A stretch of 64,000 nt of DNA, from positions 1 through 64,000 of the forward strand of contig JAJPKJ010000012.1 in the NCBI GenBank assembly GCA_021323755.1, in the 5' to 3' direction. This stretch comes from Chitinophagales bacterium. GTDB lineage: Bacteria; Bacteroidota; Bacteroidia; Chitinophagales; Chitinophagaceae. The notes beneath the pieces were generated by a model. The model made no database searches. It saw only the letters and a program-made list of their open reading frames with translations, and was not told the origin of the DNA. Made by a program: the position numbers and the translations under genes. Shown piece by piece: positions 1-8,690 of the stretch (its first letter is position 1; each line of letters begins with the position of its first letter).

Positions 1-797
1 CCTGCAGCAACACAAATAAGATAAAATGGAGCATTATAAGCTATGGAGTCGTAGATCTGCGCATCAATATTATAATATCCAAAACCATAGGCCTTGGTCT
101 TGCTGATGGTCGTATCGCCATACCAGCTCCAGTTCGTTCCGTCATAAGTCCAACCAGTGCCGGCAACAAATCCATATGAATGATTGGACACAACCAGGTT
201 CGGCGCTTCTGTGGGCATGGTTGATTCATCATTGTCAAAGTCGTAGGAGATTAATTGCTGCGCTCCAAACGCCATTCCTTTTGCAATAGGATTTATTCCC
301 TTGGCGATCAATGTTCCTGAAGTATGTGTCGCATGATCACTCAATGGAGAATTATCCCTCACGTTGATTCTTCCCGTCAATTCAACGTGAGTGGTTAATG
401 CATGTCCACCATCCCAAATAGCAAGTTTCCCAAGGACCGCATCTGATGATCCGGACAAATTCAAACCAGAACTTCCGCCCGGCCACAATTGGTTTGCCCT
501 GGTCGTAGCAGCAGCAATGATGTTATTAAATGTAGAAACGTATTTTGGATTGCCCAATTCATCAACACCAACCAAGGCGATCACTCCTCCTTTGGCCGTA
601 ATTTTTCTGATAAACCAGCCTTTTTGTTTGGCAAGATCCAATGCTCTTGCAAACTCAGTTGTTTTTCTATCTTTTATGTCCTTAGCCATTTTGGCAAGAA
701 CAACTTTGTTGGTAGTAGTTTGACCTAATGATGTAGTTACAGAAATTGCACATAACAAAAAGGTCAGCACGTAGCTCAATTTTCCGGGCATAGACAT
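1..797 (-). CDS. Secreted S8 (subtilisin-like) serine peptidase, partial (C-terminus outside window)
   Basis: The minus-strand frame is open from an ATG at 797 (a second ATG at 791) through the left window edge, giving about 265 residues of the N-terminal part. Residues 1-25 form a Sec-type signal peptide (hydrophobic VLTFLLCAISV, then a likely cut after SLGQ). Two members of the subtilase triad are visible: Asp129 in AIWDGG and His158 in HATHTSGT, matching the usual D-(T/S)-G and H-G-T-H-V-A-G-T blocks. The catalytic Ser would lie outside the window. Residues 30-100 may be a pro-region. Such extracellular proteases in Bacteroidota often end in a T9SS domain, which cannot be checked here. It is transcribed divergently from the lipoprotein gene at 857 across 59 bases. 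The family call is firm; substrate unknown. Confidence 0.85.
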   Translation of the reverse strand, partial: MSMPGKLSYVLTFLLCAISVTTSLGQTTTNKVVLAKMAKDIKDRKTTEFARALDLAKQKGWFIRKITAKGGVIALVGVDELGNPKYVSTFNNIIAAATTRANQLWPGGSSGLNLSGSSDAVLGKLAIWDGGHALTTHVELTGRINVRDNSPLSDHATHTSGTLIAKGINPIAKGMAFGAQQLISYDFDNDESTMPTEAPNLVVSNHSYGFVAGTGWTYDGTNWSWYGDTTISKTKAYGFGYYNIDAQIYDSIAYNAPFYLICVAA

Positions 798-856
798 TCT
801 TTGAGATAAATCTATAAATTTTACTAAATTAGAAACTTTCACTTTAAAACTGTGGA

Positions 857-1315
857 ATGAATAAAATTCTTTTTTACCTGTTGGTTTTTCTATTAATAAT
901 CTTGTCGTGCTATTCGACAAAAAATAAAACAAGTACGCTGCAGGGCATTGAAGGATATGTTTATTTTATTTCGGGAAATCAAATGCCATCACCCGGTAAA
1001 AAACCTAAGCCTCCAAAAGGAATAAAAACAATTTTGTATATCTATCGACTAACAAATATAGCACAGGTAAAACGACAAGGACAATCTTCTTATTATTCTG
1101 CTATTCAAACTAAATTAATCAAAACAACCCAATCTGACTCCACCGGATATTTTAGTGTTCAACTGGAGCCGGGCAAATATTCCCTCTTTACAAAAACCGG
1201 CGACTTTTTTTATGCTAACCTATTTGATAAAGATAATAATATCGCACCTGCCGAAGTACTCATTAACAAAATGACCAAATTGGAGATCAGGATTGATCAT
1301 GATGCAACTTATTAA
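857..1315 (+). CDS. Small predicted lipoprotein with carboxypeptidase-regulatory-like (beta-sandwich) fold
   Basis: 152 residues. The N-terminus is a lipoprotein signal: a hydrophobic run followed by a lipobox-like LIILSC with Cys18 as the lipidation site. After a Lys/Thr-rich linker, residues 29-145 read like a carboxypeptidase regulatory-like domain: a G-I-E-G-Y-V-Y start, then D-S-T-G-Y-F-S-V-Q-L-E-P-G-K-Y-S, the usual 'G.f.i.l.pG.Y' pattern. A basic Pro-rich stretch (PGKKPKPPKG) interrupts the first strands. These domains are binding or structural modules, so no enzymatic function is proposed. No homologue with a known job was recognised. It lies divergent to the subtilase gene and ahead of mfd. 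Confidence 0.7.
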   Translation: MNKILFYLLVFLLIILSCYSTKNKTSTLQGIEGYVYFISGNQMPSPGKKPKPPKGIKTILYIYRLTNIAQVKRQGQSSYYSAIQTKLIKTTQSDSTGYFSVQLEPGKYSLFTKTGDFFYANLFDKDNNIAPAEVLINKMTKLEIRIDHDATY

Positions 1316-1431
1316 TTTTTGCTTCAGAATGCTCATGCTTTTATATACGATTTTTTATTTTGTGCGGTTGCTTAAACCGGTCGCCAGCAACCAAAAACAG
1401 GAAACCGGAAGCCAGTAAGCGGAAACTGTCT

Positions 1432-1439
1432 TATATTTG
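1432..1439 (+). promoter_or_regulatory. -7 promoter element (TATATTTG) of mfd
   Basis: An exact TAnnTTTG match, the Bacteroidota primary-sigma -7 element, ends 7 bases before the mfd ATG at 1447. No clear TTG/TTTG -33 element is visible at the right distance. Transcription would begin almost at the start codon, so the message would be leaderless or nearly so. Confidence 0.5.
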
Positions 1440-1446
1440 CAGCCGG

Positions 1447-4400
1447 ATGAGCAGTGAGATTTTACAAAGTGTGTATGTAAATTCCCCCCGCCTTTTTCAA
1501 TTGGCGAACAGGATCACTTTGTCTCAACCCCAAACGATATCTCTGTCCGGTTTGCATGGAAGCTCCCCTTCGTTTATTATCAGTTCAATTTTTAAGCATT
1601 CCATAACCAGCCAGCTTAATCATATTGTAGTTTGTGAAGATGCAGAATCTGCTGCTTACGTTCACAACACAATCGAAAATCTCACCGGAGGTTTGGATGT
1701 TTTTTATTTTCCTTCTTCTTTCAGAAATAAAAAAAATTATTCCTTACTCAACAGCAGCCACGTGATGCTGCGCACAGAAGCGTTAACAAAATGGAATGCC
1801 GGCGGCAATAAGAAAATTTTGGTTACTTATCCTGAAGCGATATTTGAAAAAGTAGTGTTGCCTCAAACTTTATCGGGTAATATCATTTATTTAAAGACAG
1901 GCGATGCCATTGACCTGAACAGCCTGATGGAAAAATTTGTCCATTATGGTTTCGAAAGAACAGATTTTGTTTATGAACCAGGACAATTTGCTTTGCGCGG
2001 CGGTATTCTTGATATTTATTCTTTTGGAAATGAAAAACCCTATCGCGTTGAATTGTATGGCAATGATGTCGATTCGATCCGGATTTTTGACCCGCAAACA
2101 CAATTGAGCGAACGCAAATTGTTGCAGGTAAATATTATTCCCAACATAGAGACACAATTTGATAATAAAGAAAAAGTCTCTTTATTCGATTTTGTAGGAA
2201 GCAATACGGTAATATGGATGCAGGATTGGGATTTTACCAAAAGAAGATTGTTGATAGAACAGGAAGAATTAGCAGAATATTTCCAAAAGAATAAAACGGC
2301 ACAAAGGTCCGGGTTTGTTAATAATGAAGAGGAGCAGCTTATTTCACTTTCTCAAAAAGACTTTATCGACCCTGAGTTTGCTGAAGGACAATTAAAAAAG
2401 TTTCATGTTGTTGAATTCGGATTGAATTCTAACCGTAATGTGGTCGCCGATATTGAAATTGAATTTAACACGCAGCAACAACCGGCATTTAACAGGCAAT
2501 TTGATCTGCTGATAAAAAACCTGAAAGCGTTAGAATCAGGACAATACACCATTTATCTCTTCGCCGAAAACCCGCGTCAGCTGGAAAGACTACGGACAAT
2601 TTTTGAAGACCTGCATTCGGAGATTCAATTTACGCCCATTGCAAAATCCATTCATGAAGGATTTATTGATGATGATCTCAAAATTGTTTGCTACACCGAT
2701 CATGAAATTTTTCAGCGCTATCATAAATACAAAGTAAAACAGGCCTATAATAAAAATAAAGCACTCACCTTAAAAACCCTCCGTGAATTACAACCAGGCG
2801 ATTATGTGACACATATCGATCATGGAGTTGGGACCTACAGCGGCTTGCAGAAGATTGAAGTTAATGGGAAACTGCAGGAGGCTGTGCGTATTATTTACAA
2901 GGACAGCGACATTTTATACGTGAATATCAATTCACTCCATAAGATCTCCAAATACAGCGGGAAAGAAGGAACAGTACCGAAAATAAATAAACTCGGCAGC
3001 GATGTCTGGCAAAAACTAAAAGATAAGACCAAAACAAAGGTTAAAGAGATCGCTTTTGACCTGATCAGATTGTATGCGCAAAGAAAAGCACAGCATGGTT
3101 TTGCCCACACGCCTGATAACTACATGCAAACAGAGTTGGAAGCGTCTTTTATTTATGAAGATACTCCGGATCAAAGCAAAGCAACCGCTGATGTAAAAAA
3201 AGATATGGAATCCTCTTCACCCATGGACAGGTTGGTTTGCGGGGATGTTGGATTTGGGAAAACAGAGGTCGCCATCCGCGCTTCTTTTAAAACCTGCTGC
3301 GATGGCAAACAGGCGGCGATCTTGGTTCCTACAACCATTCTTGCCTTTCAGCATTACCAAACATTCTCTGAGCGATTAAAAGATTTCCCGGTTACCATTG
3401 ATTATATTAATCGTTTCAAATCTGCGCAGCAAAAAAAGGAAACTTTCAAAAAATTAGAAGAAGGAAAAATTGATATCATTATTGGAACACATGCATTGCT
3501 TGGAAAGGACGTGAAATATAAAGATCTCGGATTATTGGTTGTTGATGAAGAGCAAAAATTTGGTGTCGGACATAAAGAAAAAATAAAAACACTGCGCACA
3601 AATGTTGATTGCCTGACACTAACGGCAACACCTATCCCAAGAACTTTACAGTTCAGCTTGATGGGCGCCCGCGATCTGAGTATTATTAATACACCTCCTC
3701 CAAACAGGCAGCCTATACAAACGGAATTGCATGGGTATAACGAAGACTTCATTCGCGATGCGGTGTATTATGAGACGGAGCGTGGCGGGCAGGTATTTTT
3801 TATTTTCAACCGTGTACTCGGATTGGCAGAAATGGCGGGCATTATACAGGGTTTGTGCCCGGATCTGAGTATCGGTTATGCACACGGGCAAATGGAAGGT
3901 CACGAATTGGAAAAACATATTTTCGATTTCATCAACAAAAAATATGATGTTTTGGTTTGTACAAATATTGTTGAGAGCGGAGTGGATATCCCGAACGTAA
4001 ACACCATTATCGTTAATAATGCGCATCAGTTTGGATTAAGCGATCTGCATCAATTGCGCGGGCGCGTTGGAAGAAGTAATCGTAAAGCCTTTTGTTACTT
4101 GCTTGCACCTTCACTGGCAACATTACCTGCTGATTCGCGAAAGCGATTGCAAACATTGGAGCAGCATAGCGATTTGGGCAGCGGCTTCCAGATCGCTATG
4201 CGCGATCTGGATATCCGCGGTGCAGGAAATCTATTGGGTGGCGAACAAAGTGGTTTTATGGCAGAAATTGGTTTTGAGATGTATCAAAAAATTTTGGATG
4301 AAGCAATAAGAGAATTGAAAAGAAATGAATTCAAAGAAGTGTTCAAAGAAGAAATTACCAAGCAGGATGATTATGTGCAGGATTGTACGATTGATACCGA

Positions 4401-4869
4401 CCTGGAAATACTAATTCCCGATGAATATGTGGAAAGCATTACTGAACGATTATCCTTGTACACGAGACTGGACAATTGCGAAAATGAGGATGAATTATCG
4501 CAATTCCATGCTGAACTAATTGACCGCTTCGGACCAATTCCGAAACAGGTTGAAGATTTATTTGATACGGTACGCATTCGCAAACTTGCAGTGGAACTGG
4601 GTTTTGAAAAGATCATTCTAAAAAATGATGCTGTAAAATGTTATTTCATCAACCGACCCGATTCGCCCTATTTTGAATCGGATACTTTTAAAAACATTCT
4701 CGATTTTCTTCAACAAAAGACCAATAAGGCAAAATTGAAACAAACGGGAAGATTATTCTTATTGATCATTGAAGATATCCCCACGATGCAGGAGCTGCTG
4801 AGATTTGTGCAAAGCATGAGCAGGTTCATTAAAGAAAAAAATTCTTCCGCCGCACAGTTGGTCAATTGA
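1447..4869 (+). CDS. mfd: Transcription-repair coupling factor Mfd
   Basis: Mfd is a DNA translocase that pushes stalled RNA polymerase off damaged DNA and recruits UvrA. From ATG 1447 the protein is 1140 residues, normal for the family. In order: a UvrB-homology N-terminal region; an RNA-polymerase-interacting CarD-like domain at about 448-515 (GDYVTHIDHGVG); a superfamily 2 motor with Walker A GDVGFGKTE near 599-606 and the Walker B variant DEEQ near 700; LTATPIPRTL; helicase motif VI with QLRGRVGRS; and a C-terminal TRCF domain. The frame is open upstream to an ATG at 1360, but those 29 extra residues are basic and low-complexity, and a -7 promoter element lies between the two ATGs, so 1447 is preferred. 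Certain by motif. Confidence 0.97.
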   Translation: MSSEILQSVYVNSPRLFQLANRITLSQPQTISLSGLHGSSPSFIISSIFKHSITSQLNHIVVCEDAESAAYVHNTIENLTGGLDVFYFPSSFRNKKNYSLLNSSHVMLRTEALTKWNAGGNKKILVTYPEAIFEKVVLPQTLSGNIIYLKTGDAIDLNSLMEKFVHYGFERTDFVYEPGQFALRGGILDIYSFGNEKPYRVELYGNDVDSIRIFDPQTQLSERKLLQVNIIPNIETQFDNKEKVSLFDFVGSNTVIWMQDWDFTKRRLLIEQEELAEYFQKNKTAQRSGFVNNEEEQLISLSQKDFIDPEFAEGQLKKFHVVEFGLNSNRNVVADIEIEFNTQQQPAFNRQFDLLIKNLKALESGQYTIYLFAENPRQLERLRTIFEDLHSEIQFTPIAKSIHEGFIDDDLKIVCYTDHEIFQRYHKYKVKQAYNKNKALTLKTLRELQPGDYVTHIDHGVGTYSGLQKIEVNGKLQEAVRIIYKDSDILYVNINSLHKISKYSGKEGTVPKINKLGSDVWQKLKDKTKTKVKEIAFDLIRLYAQRKAQHGFAHTPDNYMQTELEASFIYEDTPDQSKATADVKKDMESSSPMDRLVCGDVGFGKTEVAIRASFKTCCDGKQAAILVPTTILAFQHYQTFSERLKDFPVTIDYINRFKSAQQKKETFKKLEEGKIDIIIGTHALLGKDVKYKDLGLLVVDEEQKFGVGHKEKIKTLRTNVDCLTLTATPIPRTLQFSLMGARDLSIINTPPPNRQPIQTELHGYNEDFIRDAVYYETERGGQVFFIFNRVLGLAEMAGIIQGLCPDLSIGYAHGQMEGHELEKHIFDFINKKYDVLVCTNIVESGVDIPNVNTIIVNNAHQFGLSDLHQLRGRVGRSNRKAFCYLLAPSLATLPADSRKRLQTLEQHSDLGSGFQIAMRDLDIRGAGNLLGGEQSGFMAEIGFEMYQKILDEAIRELKRNEFKEVFKEEITKQDDYVQDCTIDTDLEILIPDEYVESITERLSLYTRLDNCENEDELSQFHAELIDRFGPIPKQVEDLFDTVRIRKLAVELGFEKIILKNDAVKCYFINRPDSPYFESDTFKNILDFLQQKTNKAKLKQTGRLFLLIIEDIPTMQELLRFVQSMSRFIKEKNSSAAQLVN

Positions 4870-4901
4870 TTTTTTAAGTAAATTCACTGAAACAACTTCT
4901 T

Positions 4902-5273
4902 ATGAGTCAGCAATCTTCTTTTCTGGGTACCGAAGAACAGCCCCTATACACACCAACCAGTGATGAAAAAACCATGGCAATTCTCTCTCATATTCTAACA
5001 TTAATCGGAGGTTTCATCGCTCCATTAATTATATACCTGGTAAAAAAAGACGAATCAAAATTTATTGAAGATCATGCAAAGGAATCACTCAATTTCCAGA
5101 TCACAATATTCCTTTCATTTATCGTTTGTTTCATTTTGATCTTTGTACTTATCGGGATATTCCTGATTTGGATATTAAGCATAGTCGCGTTGGTACTGGT
5201 TATCGTAGCGACCATTCGCGCAAGCGAAGGTAAAATATATCGCTATCCTTTTAATTTGCGGTTAATAAAATAA
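4902..5273 (+). CDS. DUF4870 domain-containing small membrane protein
   Basis: 123 residues. A polar N-terminal tail of about 22 residues is followed by the DUF4870 pattern: TMAILSHILTLIGGFIAPLIIY (first membrane helix), a charged loop with VKKDESKFIEDHAKESLNFQ, two more hydrophobic helices at about 66-108, and the closing ATIRASEGKIYRYPFNLRLI. The 'F..xHAkealNFQ' and 'A...G..yryPf.ir.i' blocks identify the family. Its function is not established; Tic20-like membrane roles have been suggested for relatives. It starts 32 bases after mfd and may be cotranscribed with it. It converges with the acetyltransferase gene, the two stop codons lying 11 bases apart. Confidence 0.88.
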   Translation: MSQQSSFLGTEEQPLYTPTSDEKTMAILSHILTLIGGFIAPLIIYLVKKDESKFIEDHAKESLNFQITIFLSFIVCFILIFVLIGIFLIWILSIVALVLVIVATIRASEGKIYRYPFNLRLIK

Positions 5274-5284
5274 GAGAAAGCTAC

Positions 5285-5719
5285 CTACAAAACTTTTTCC
5301 ATGACAAAGTGCGGGATGGTTACTTCAACAAATTCGTTTCCGGTAACATTGTAACCTAATTTTCCATAGAAGCCTAATGCCGTTTTGCGCGCGTGCATGA
5401 TCATTTTATTATAACCAAGATCGCGCGCAATGTTTTCTGCAAATATCATTAATGCTCTTCCAATTCCCTTTCCCTGAAGACTGTTGGGCACGGCCATTTG
5501 TCGCAGGCGAACCGTTTTATCATCAACTTTGGTGAGCAGGCAACACCCCAGTAATTTATCATCGTCCTCTTCAAATGCGCCAATGAGCACGTCTGTTTTT
5601 TCTTTTTGTAATTCGTCATCACTAAATCTCAATCCAAGCGGCTTGCGTAACATTTCATAACGCAGCTGAATCATTTGATTATATTCTTTCGTTCCATGAT
5701 CAATCATCTTAAGCGCCAT
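5285..5719 (-). CDS. GNAT family N-acetyltransferase
   Basis: 144 residues. The acetyl-CoA-binding motif A is clear: LRQMAVPNSLQGKGIGRALM carries the QxxGxG loop (QGKGIG), followed by a helix and the segment LGYNKMIMHARKTALGFYGKLGY typical of motif B. The opening YNQMIQLRYEMLRKPLGL is common in ElaA/YitI-like members that act on small molecules, but the substrate cannot be told from sequence. The ATG at 5719 is the only sensible start. Likely monocistronic, with a -7-like element at 5767-5774 on the same strand. Confidence 0.88.
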   Translation of the reverse strand: MALKMIDHGTKEYNQMIQLRYEMLRKPLGLRFSDDELQKEKTDVLIGAFEEDDDKLLGCCLLTKVDDKTVRLRQMAVPNSLQGKGIGRALMIFAENIARDLGYNKMIMHARKTALGFYGKLGYNVTGNEFVEVTIPHFVMEKVL

Positions 5720-5766
5720 ACGATTTTTTTGATGGGTTTGATATATAACCGAAGGTATTAAATTTT

Positions 5767-5774
5767 CAAATTTA
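5767..5774 (-). promoter_or_regulatory. Possible -7 promoter element (TAAATTTG) of the GNAT gene
   Basis: Read on the minus strand, the sequence is TAAATTTG, an exact TAnnTTTG, 47 bases before the GNAT start codon. No -33 TTG is visible at the usual spacing, so it is a weak call. Confidence 0.3.
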
Positions 5775-5944
5775 GGGTGTATAATAACTTTAAAAATAGA
5801 AATACACTAAAAAAAAGGATTAATTTTTGAAAAATTCCGAGCGGTGAGATTCTCGTATTAAAAGGTAAAAACCAGGGGTTTCGGCTATTATTAATTTGAT
5901 TAAAGTATTCATCAAAAACCTTTATTTAAAATAAAAAAACCTTG

Positions 5945-5977
5945 TTTGTTGTGTTTAACTCAAAAATTATATTTTTG
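5945..5977 (+). promoter_or_regulatory. Promoter of acpP (TTTG / TATTTTTG)
   Basis: The -33 element TTTG at 5945-5948 (or TTG at 5949-5951) and the -7 element TATTTTTG at 5970-5977 are separated by 18-21 bases, the spacing expected for the Bacteroidota primary sigma factor. The start site would be near 5984, giving a leader of about 17 bases before the acpP ATG at 6002. This is one of the best-formed promoters in the window. Confidence 0.65.
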
Positions 5978-6001
5978 CAGCCGTAACTAAACTTTACAAA
6001 A

Positions 6002-6238
6002 ATGTCAGACATCGCTACAAGAGTAAAAAAAATAATCGTTGATAAGTTAGGAGTAGAAGAAGCAGAAGTAACAAATGAAGCTTCCTTCACCAATGATTTG
6101 GGTGCAGATTCATTAGACACCGTTGAGTTAATTATGGAATTTGAAAAAGAATTCAATATTTCCATTCCCGATGAGCAGGCTGAAACTATTACTACGGTCG
6201 GTCAGGCTATTGCATACCTGGAAGAACATGCTAAGTAA
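6002..6238 (+). CDS. acpP: Acyl carrier protein
   Basis: 78 residues, acidic, the usual size. It carries growing acyl chains on a 4'-phosphopantetheine arm in type II fatty acid synthesis in the cytoplasm. The attachment site is Ser37 in [10 protein letters not shown], followed by the helix-II recognition segment [14 protein letters not shown]. It opens the conserved Bacteroidota cluster acpP-fabF-rnc, has a strong promoter directly upstream, and is separated from fabF by a hairpin at 6265-6307 that could make acpP mRNA more abundant than fabF mRNA. Confidence 0.98.
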   Translation: MSDIATRVKKIIVDKLGVEEAEVTNEASFTNDLGADSLDTVELIMEFEKEFNISIPDEQAETITTVGQAIAYLEEHAK

Positions 6239-6264
6239 AAACAATTAGTTTGTAATATTTCGTC

Positions 6265-6307
6265 AAATCCGCCTTTTCGAAAGCAGCAATGCTTAGAAGG
6301 CGGATTT
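6265..6307 (+). promoter_or_regulatory. Long hairpin with GCAA tetraloop between acpP and fabF
   Basis: Positions 6265-6275 (AAATCCGCCTT) pair perfectly with 6297-6307 (AAGGCGGATTT), an 11-bp stem. Inside it a second 5-bp stem, 6281-6285 with 6290-6294, closes a GCAA loop of the stable GNRA class. No clean run of T follows, so it is a poor intrinsic terminator. An mRNA processing/stability element or partial attenuator is more likely, and no separate fabF promoter is visible in the 33 bases after it. Confidence 0.6.
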
Positions 6308-6340
6308 ATCAATTTTAAAAAAATTCCGCCAAACCACATT

Positions 6341-7594
6341 ATGCAACTAAAAAGAGTTGTTGTTACAGGAATAGGCGCTCTTACACCGCTTGGCAATAAT
6401 TTAAATGATTACTGGAATAATCTTGTTAACGGGGTTTCGGGGGCCGATTTTATTACGTTGTTTGATGCATCAAAATTTAAGACAAGGTTTGCCTGCGAAT
6501 TAAAAAATTTTGATCCACTTCAATATCTGGATAAAAAAGAAGCGCGTAAACTCGATCGCTTTACACAAACCGCAATTGCTGCAAGTGATGAAGCCGTTAG
6601 GGATGCCGGCATTAACAAAACGAATATTAATACCGAAAGAGCCGGAGTTGTCATCGCCAGCGGAATTGGCGGCCTAATAACCTTTCAGGAAGAAGTAACC
6701 AATTTTGCTAAAGGCGATGGTACACCGCGATTCAATCCATTCTTCATTCCGAAAATGATATTGGATATCGCATCCGGGCATATTTCAATGCGTCATGAAT
6801 TTCGTGGGCCGAATTTTGCTGTGGTGAGCGCTTGCGCATCCTCCACCAATGCAATAATGGAAGCATATAATTTAATAAGATTAGACATCGCCGACGTAAT
6901 GCTCAGTGGTGGCTCTGAAAGTGTGATCAAAGAAGCAGGCGTTGGTGGATTTAATGCAATGAAAGCATTGAGCGAACGCAATGATGATCCTAAAACAGCG
7001 AGTCGTCCTTATGATAAAGAACGTGATGGTTTTGTTATGGGAGAAGCAGCTGCGGTTTTGGTTTTGGAAGAATTGGAACATGCCAAAGCACGCGGCGCAA
7101 AGATCTATTGTGAAATTGCAGGTTGCGGTTCAACAGCAGATGCGTACCACATCACTGCCCCTCACCCGGAAGGATTGGGAGCGAAAATCGTAATGAATGC
7201 TGCACTAAAAGATGCAGGTATGAAACCGGAAGATATTGATTACATCAACACACACGGAACATCTACTCCGCTTGGTGATATTGCAGAAATAAAAGCCATT
7301 ACCAGTGTTTTTGGTGAACATGCTTACAATATAAATATCAGCTCGACAAAATCCATGACAGGCCACTGTCTCGGGGCAGCGGGTGCAATAGAAGCAATCG
7401 CTTGCATAATGAGCCTGGTGAATAATATTATTCCGCCCACCATTAACCATTTTACCGATGATGAAGAATTGGATCCAAGATTGAATTTTACTTTTAATAA
7501 GGCACAACAAAAAACCGTCAATGCTGCATTGAGCAACACGTTCGGCTTTGGAGGACATAATGCCTGTGTCATCGTAAAAAAATATATTGATTAA
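6341..7594 (+). CDS. fabF: Beta-ketoacyl-ACP synthase II
   Basis: 417 residues. It condenses malonyl-ACP with acyl-ACP to extend fatty acids. The thiolase-fold triad is complete: Cys165 in VSACASS, His305 in NTHGTST and His342 in MTGHCLGAAG, at nearly the same positions as in the E. coli enzyme (163/303/340). The C-terminal NTFGFGGHNACVI block is also intact. It lies 102 bases after acpP, behind a hairpin, and ahead of rnc, the standard order in this phylum. Confidence 0.97.
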   Translation: MQLKRVVVTGIGALTPLGNNLNDYWNNLVNGVSGADFITLFDASKFKTRFACELKNFDPLQYLDKKEARKLDRFTQTAIAASDEAVRDAGINKTNINTERAGVVIASGIGGLITFQEEVTNFAKGDGTPRFNPFFIPKMILDIASGHISMRHEFRGPNFAVVSACASSTNAIMEAYNLIRLDIADVMLSGGSESVIKEAGVGGFNAMKALSERNDDPKTASRPYDKERDGFVMGEAAAVLVLEELEHAKARGAKIYCEIAGCGSTADAYHITAPHPEGLGAKIVMNAALKDAGMKPEDIDYINTHGTSTPLGDIAEIKAITSVFGEHAYNINISSTKSMTGHCLGAAGAIEAIACIMSLVNNIIPPTINHFTDDEELDPRLNFTFNKAQQKTVNAALSNTFGFGGHNACVIVKKYID

Positions 7595-7681
7595 CTGCCA
7601 ATTCTTAAAATTCTCATTTCATAATTGTAGCTTACGCCTGATTTTATTTTTTATCTGTACAAAAAATTGTAGCTTTTCTGT

Positions 7682-8413
7682 GTGGGACTATTGGAGCGCA
7701 TAATGAACAATGATGATGCTGCCGTTTCGTTCAAGAGACAACTGCGCAATGTATTGGGCTTTACTCCCGGCAAAGCCGTATTGTATAAAACTGCATTGAC
7801 CCATCGCTCATTAAGGGACAGCGCAGATGAAAATAACGAGCGCCTGGAATATCTGGGAGATGCCATTTTAAGCGCCATTATCGCGGATTTTCTTTTCAAG
7901 AAATATCCATATAAAGAAGAAGGATTTTTAACGGAGATGCGAAGCAAAATGGTAAATCGCAATCAGCTGAATGATATTGCCATAAAAATGGGATTGAGAA
8001 AGATCACTCAATTCAATAAGTTCGATAATTCACTTAAAATGAGTCAGATTTTTGGCAATACCCTCGAAGCGGTGGTAGGCGCCATCTACCTTGATAAAGG
8101 ATTTATCAAAACACGCCAATGGGTGGTTGAAAGAATCGTTCAGCCTTATCTGTTCCTGGAAGAATTGGAAAATTTGGAAATCAATCATAAGAACAAATTG
8201 TACGGCTGGGCAAATAAGAACGGAAAAAACCTCGATTTTGAGACAATTGATGAACGGATCGAAGGCGGCAGGAGGTTATTTACGGTTGGCGCAGTTGTTG
8301 ATGGGGAATTAATAGCACAGGGGCGGGCATACAACAAGAAGGATGCAAGCCAGATCGCTGCCCAGGAAGCAATAGATAAACTTGGTTTGAACAAAGTTGA
8401 TAATGCGGAGTAA
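7682..8413 (+). CDS. rnc: Ribonuclease III
   Basis: RNase III cuts double-stranded RNA in rRNA and mRNA maturation. The protein is 243 residues from the GTG at 7682. The signature NERLEYLGDAIL lies near 52-63, with its acidic metal ligands (Glu56, Asp60), and the second acidic site is in LEAVVGAIYLDKG. A double-stranded-RNA-binding domain follows at about 170-238 (HKNKLYGWANKNGK, then KKDASQIAAQEAIDKLG). An ATG at 7703 is an alternative start, with a Shine-Dalgarno-like GGAG at 7693-7696. I prefer the GTG because MGLL-type openings before the conserved FKRQLRNVLGF are usual in relatives. Part of acpP-fabF-rnc. Confidence 0.95.
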   Translation: MGLLERIMNNDDAAVSFKRQLRNVLGFTPGKAVLYKTALTHRSLRDSADENNERLEYLGDAILSAIIADFLFKKYPYKEEGFLTEMRSKMVNRNQLNDIAIKMGLRKITQFNKFDNSLKMSQIFGNTLEAVVGAIYLDKGFIKTRQWVVERIVQPYLFLEELENLEINHKNKLYGWANKNGKNLDFETIDERIEGGRRLFTVGAVVDGELIAQGRAYNKKDASQIAAQEAIDKLGLNKVDNAE

Positions 8414-8484
8414 AGTTTTTTCTTCTATTAATCTTTATGTTTCAGATAGAAAGGAAATTTTTTTGTTCATATTTGTCATAGGTG

Positions 8485-8515
8485 TTGTAATTAAATTATT
8501 TTTTACTTATTTTTG
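8485..8515 (+). promoter_or_regulatory. Promoter (TTG - 20 bases - TATTTTTG) of the T9SS protein gene at 8691
   Basis: TTG at 8485-8487 and TATTTTTG at 8508-8515 are spaced 20 bases apart, the expected -33/-7 geometry. Transcription would start near 8522, leaving a leader of roughly 170 bases before the ATG at 8691. I see no strong fold or riboswitch in that leader. Confidence 0.6.
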
Positions 8516-8690
8516 ATTCTACTAACTCCTCCTAATCTCGTTACCCACCCCTTTATAACTAAGTCGCAAGATTTAATTAAGTATCTTATCAAACGCTTTA
8601 TCGCTATCCAATCTTACGAAATTTCCTGATGGTCCAATCGACTATGGTTTGCTTATTGAAACCTCATTTAGTCATTACAAAAAAAACATC

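Noticed and set aside
391..723. Open frames on the plus strand across the first 0.8 kb
   Set aside because: They lie antisense to the subtilase gene, whose minus-strand frame has a signal peptide and catalytic motifs and is open through the window edge.
3646..4026. 126-codon minus-strand open frame inside mfd
   Set aside because: It is antisense to conserved helicase motifs and its translation shows no domain, signal or sensible composition.
7205..7572. Minus-strand open frames inside fabF
   Set aside because: They overlap the catalytic His region of fabF and have a Cys/Ile-rich translation typical of antisense frames.
7624..7675. Direct repeat ATTGTAGCTT (7624-7633 and 7666-7675) before rnc
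   Set aside because: Two copies of ten A+T-rich bases are not enough to claim an operator, and neither copy matches the -7 consensus.
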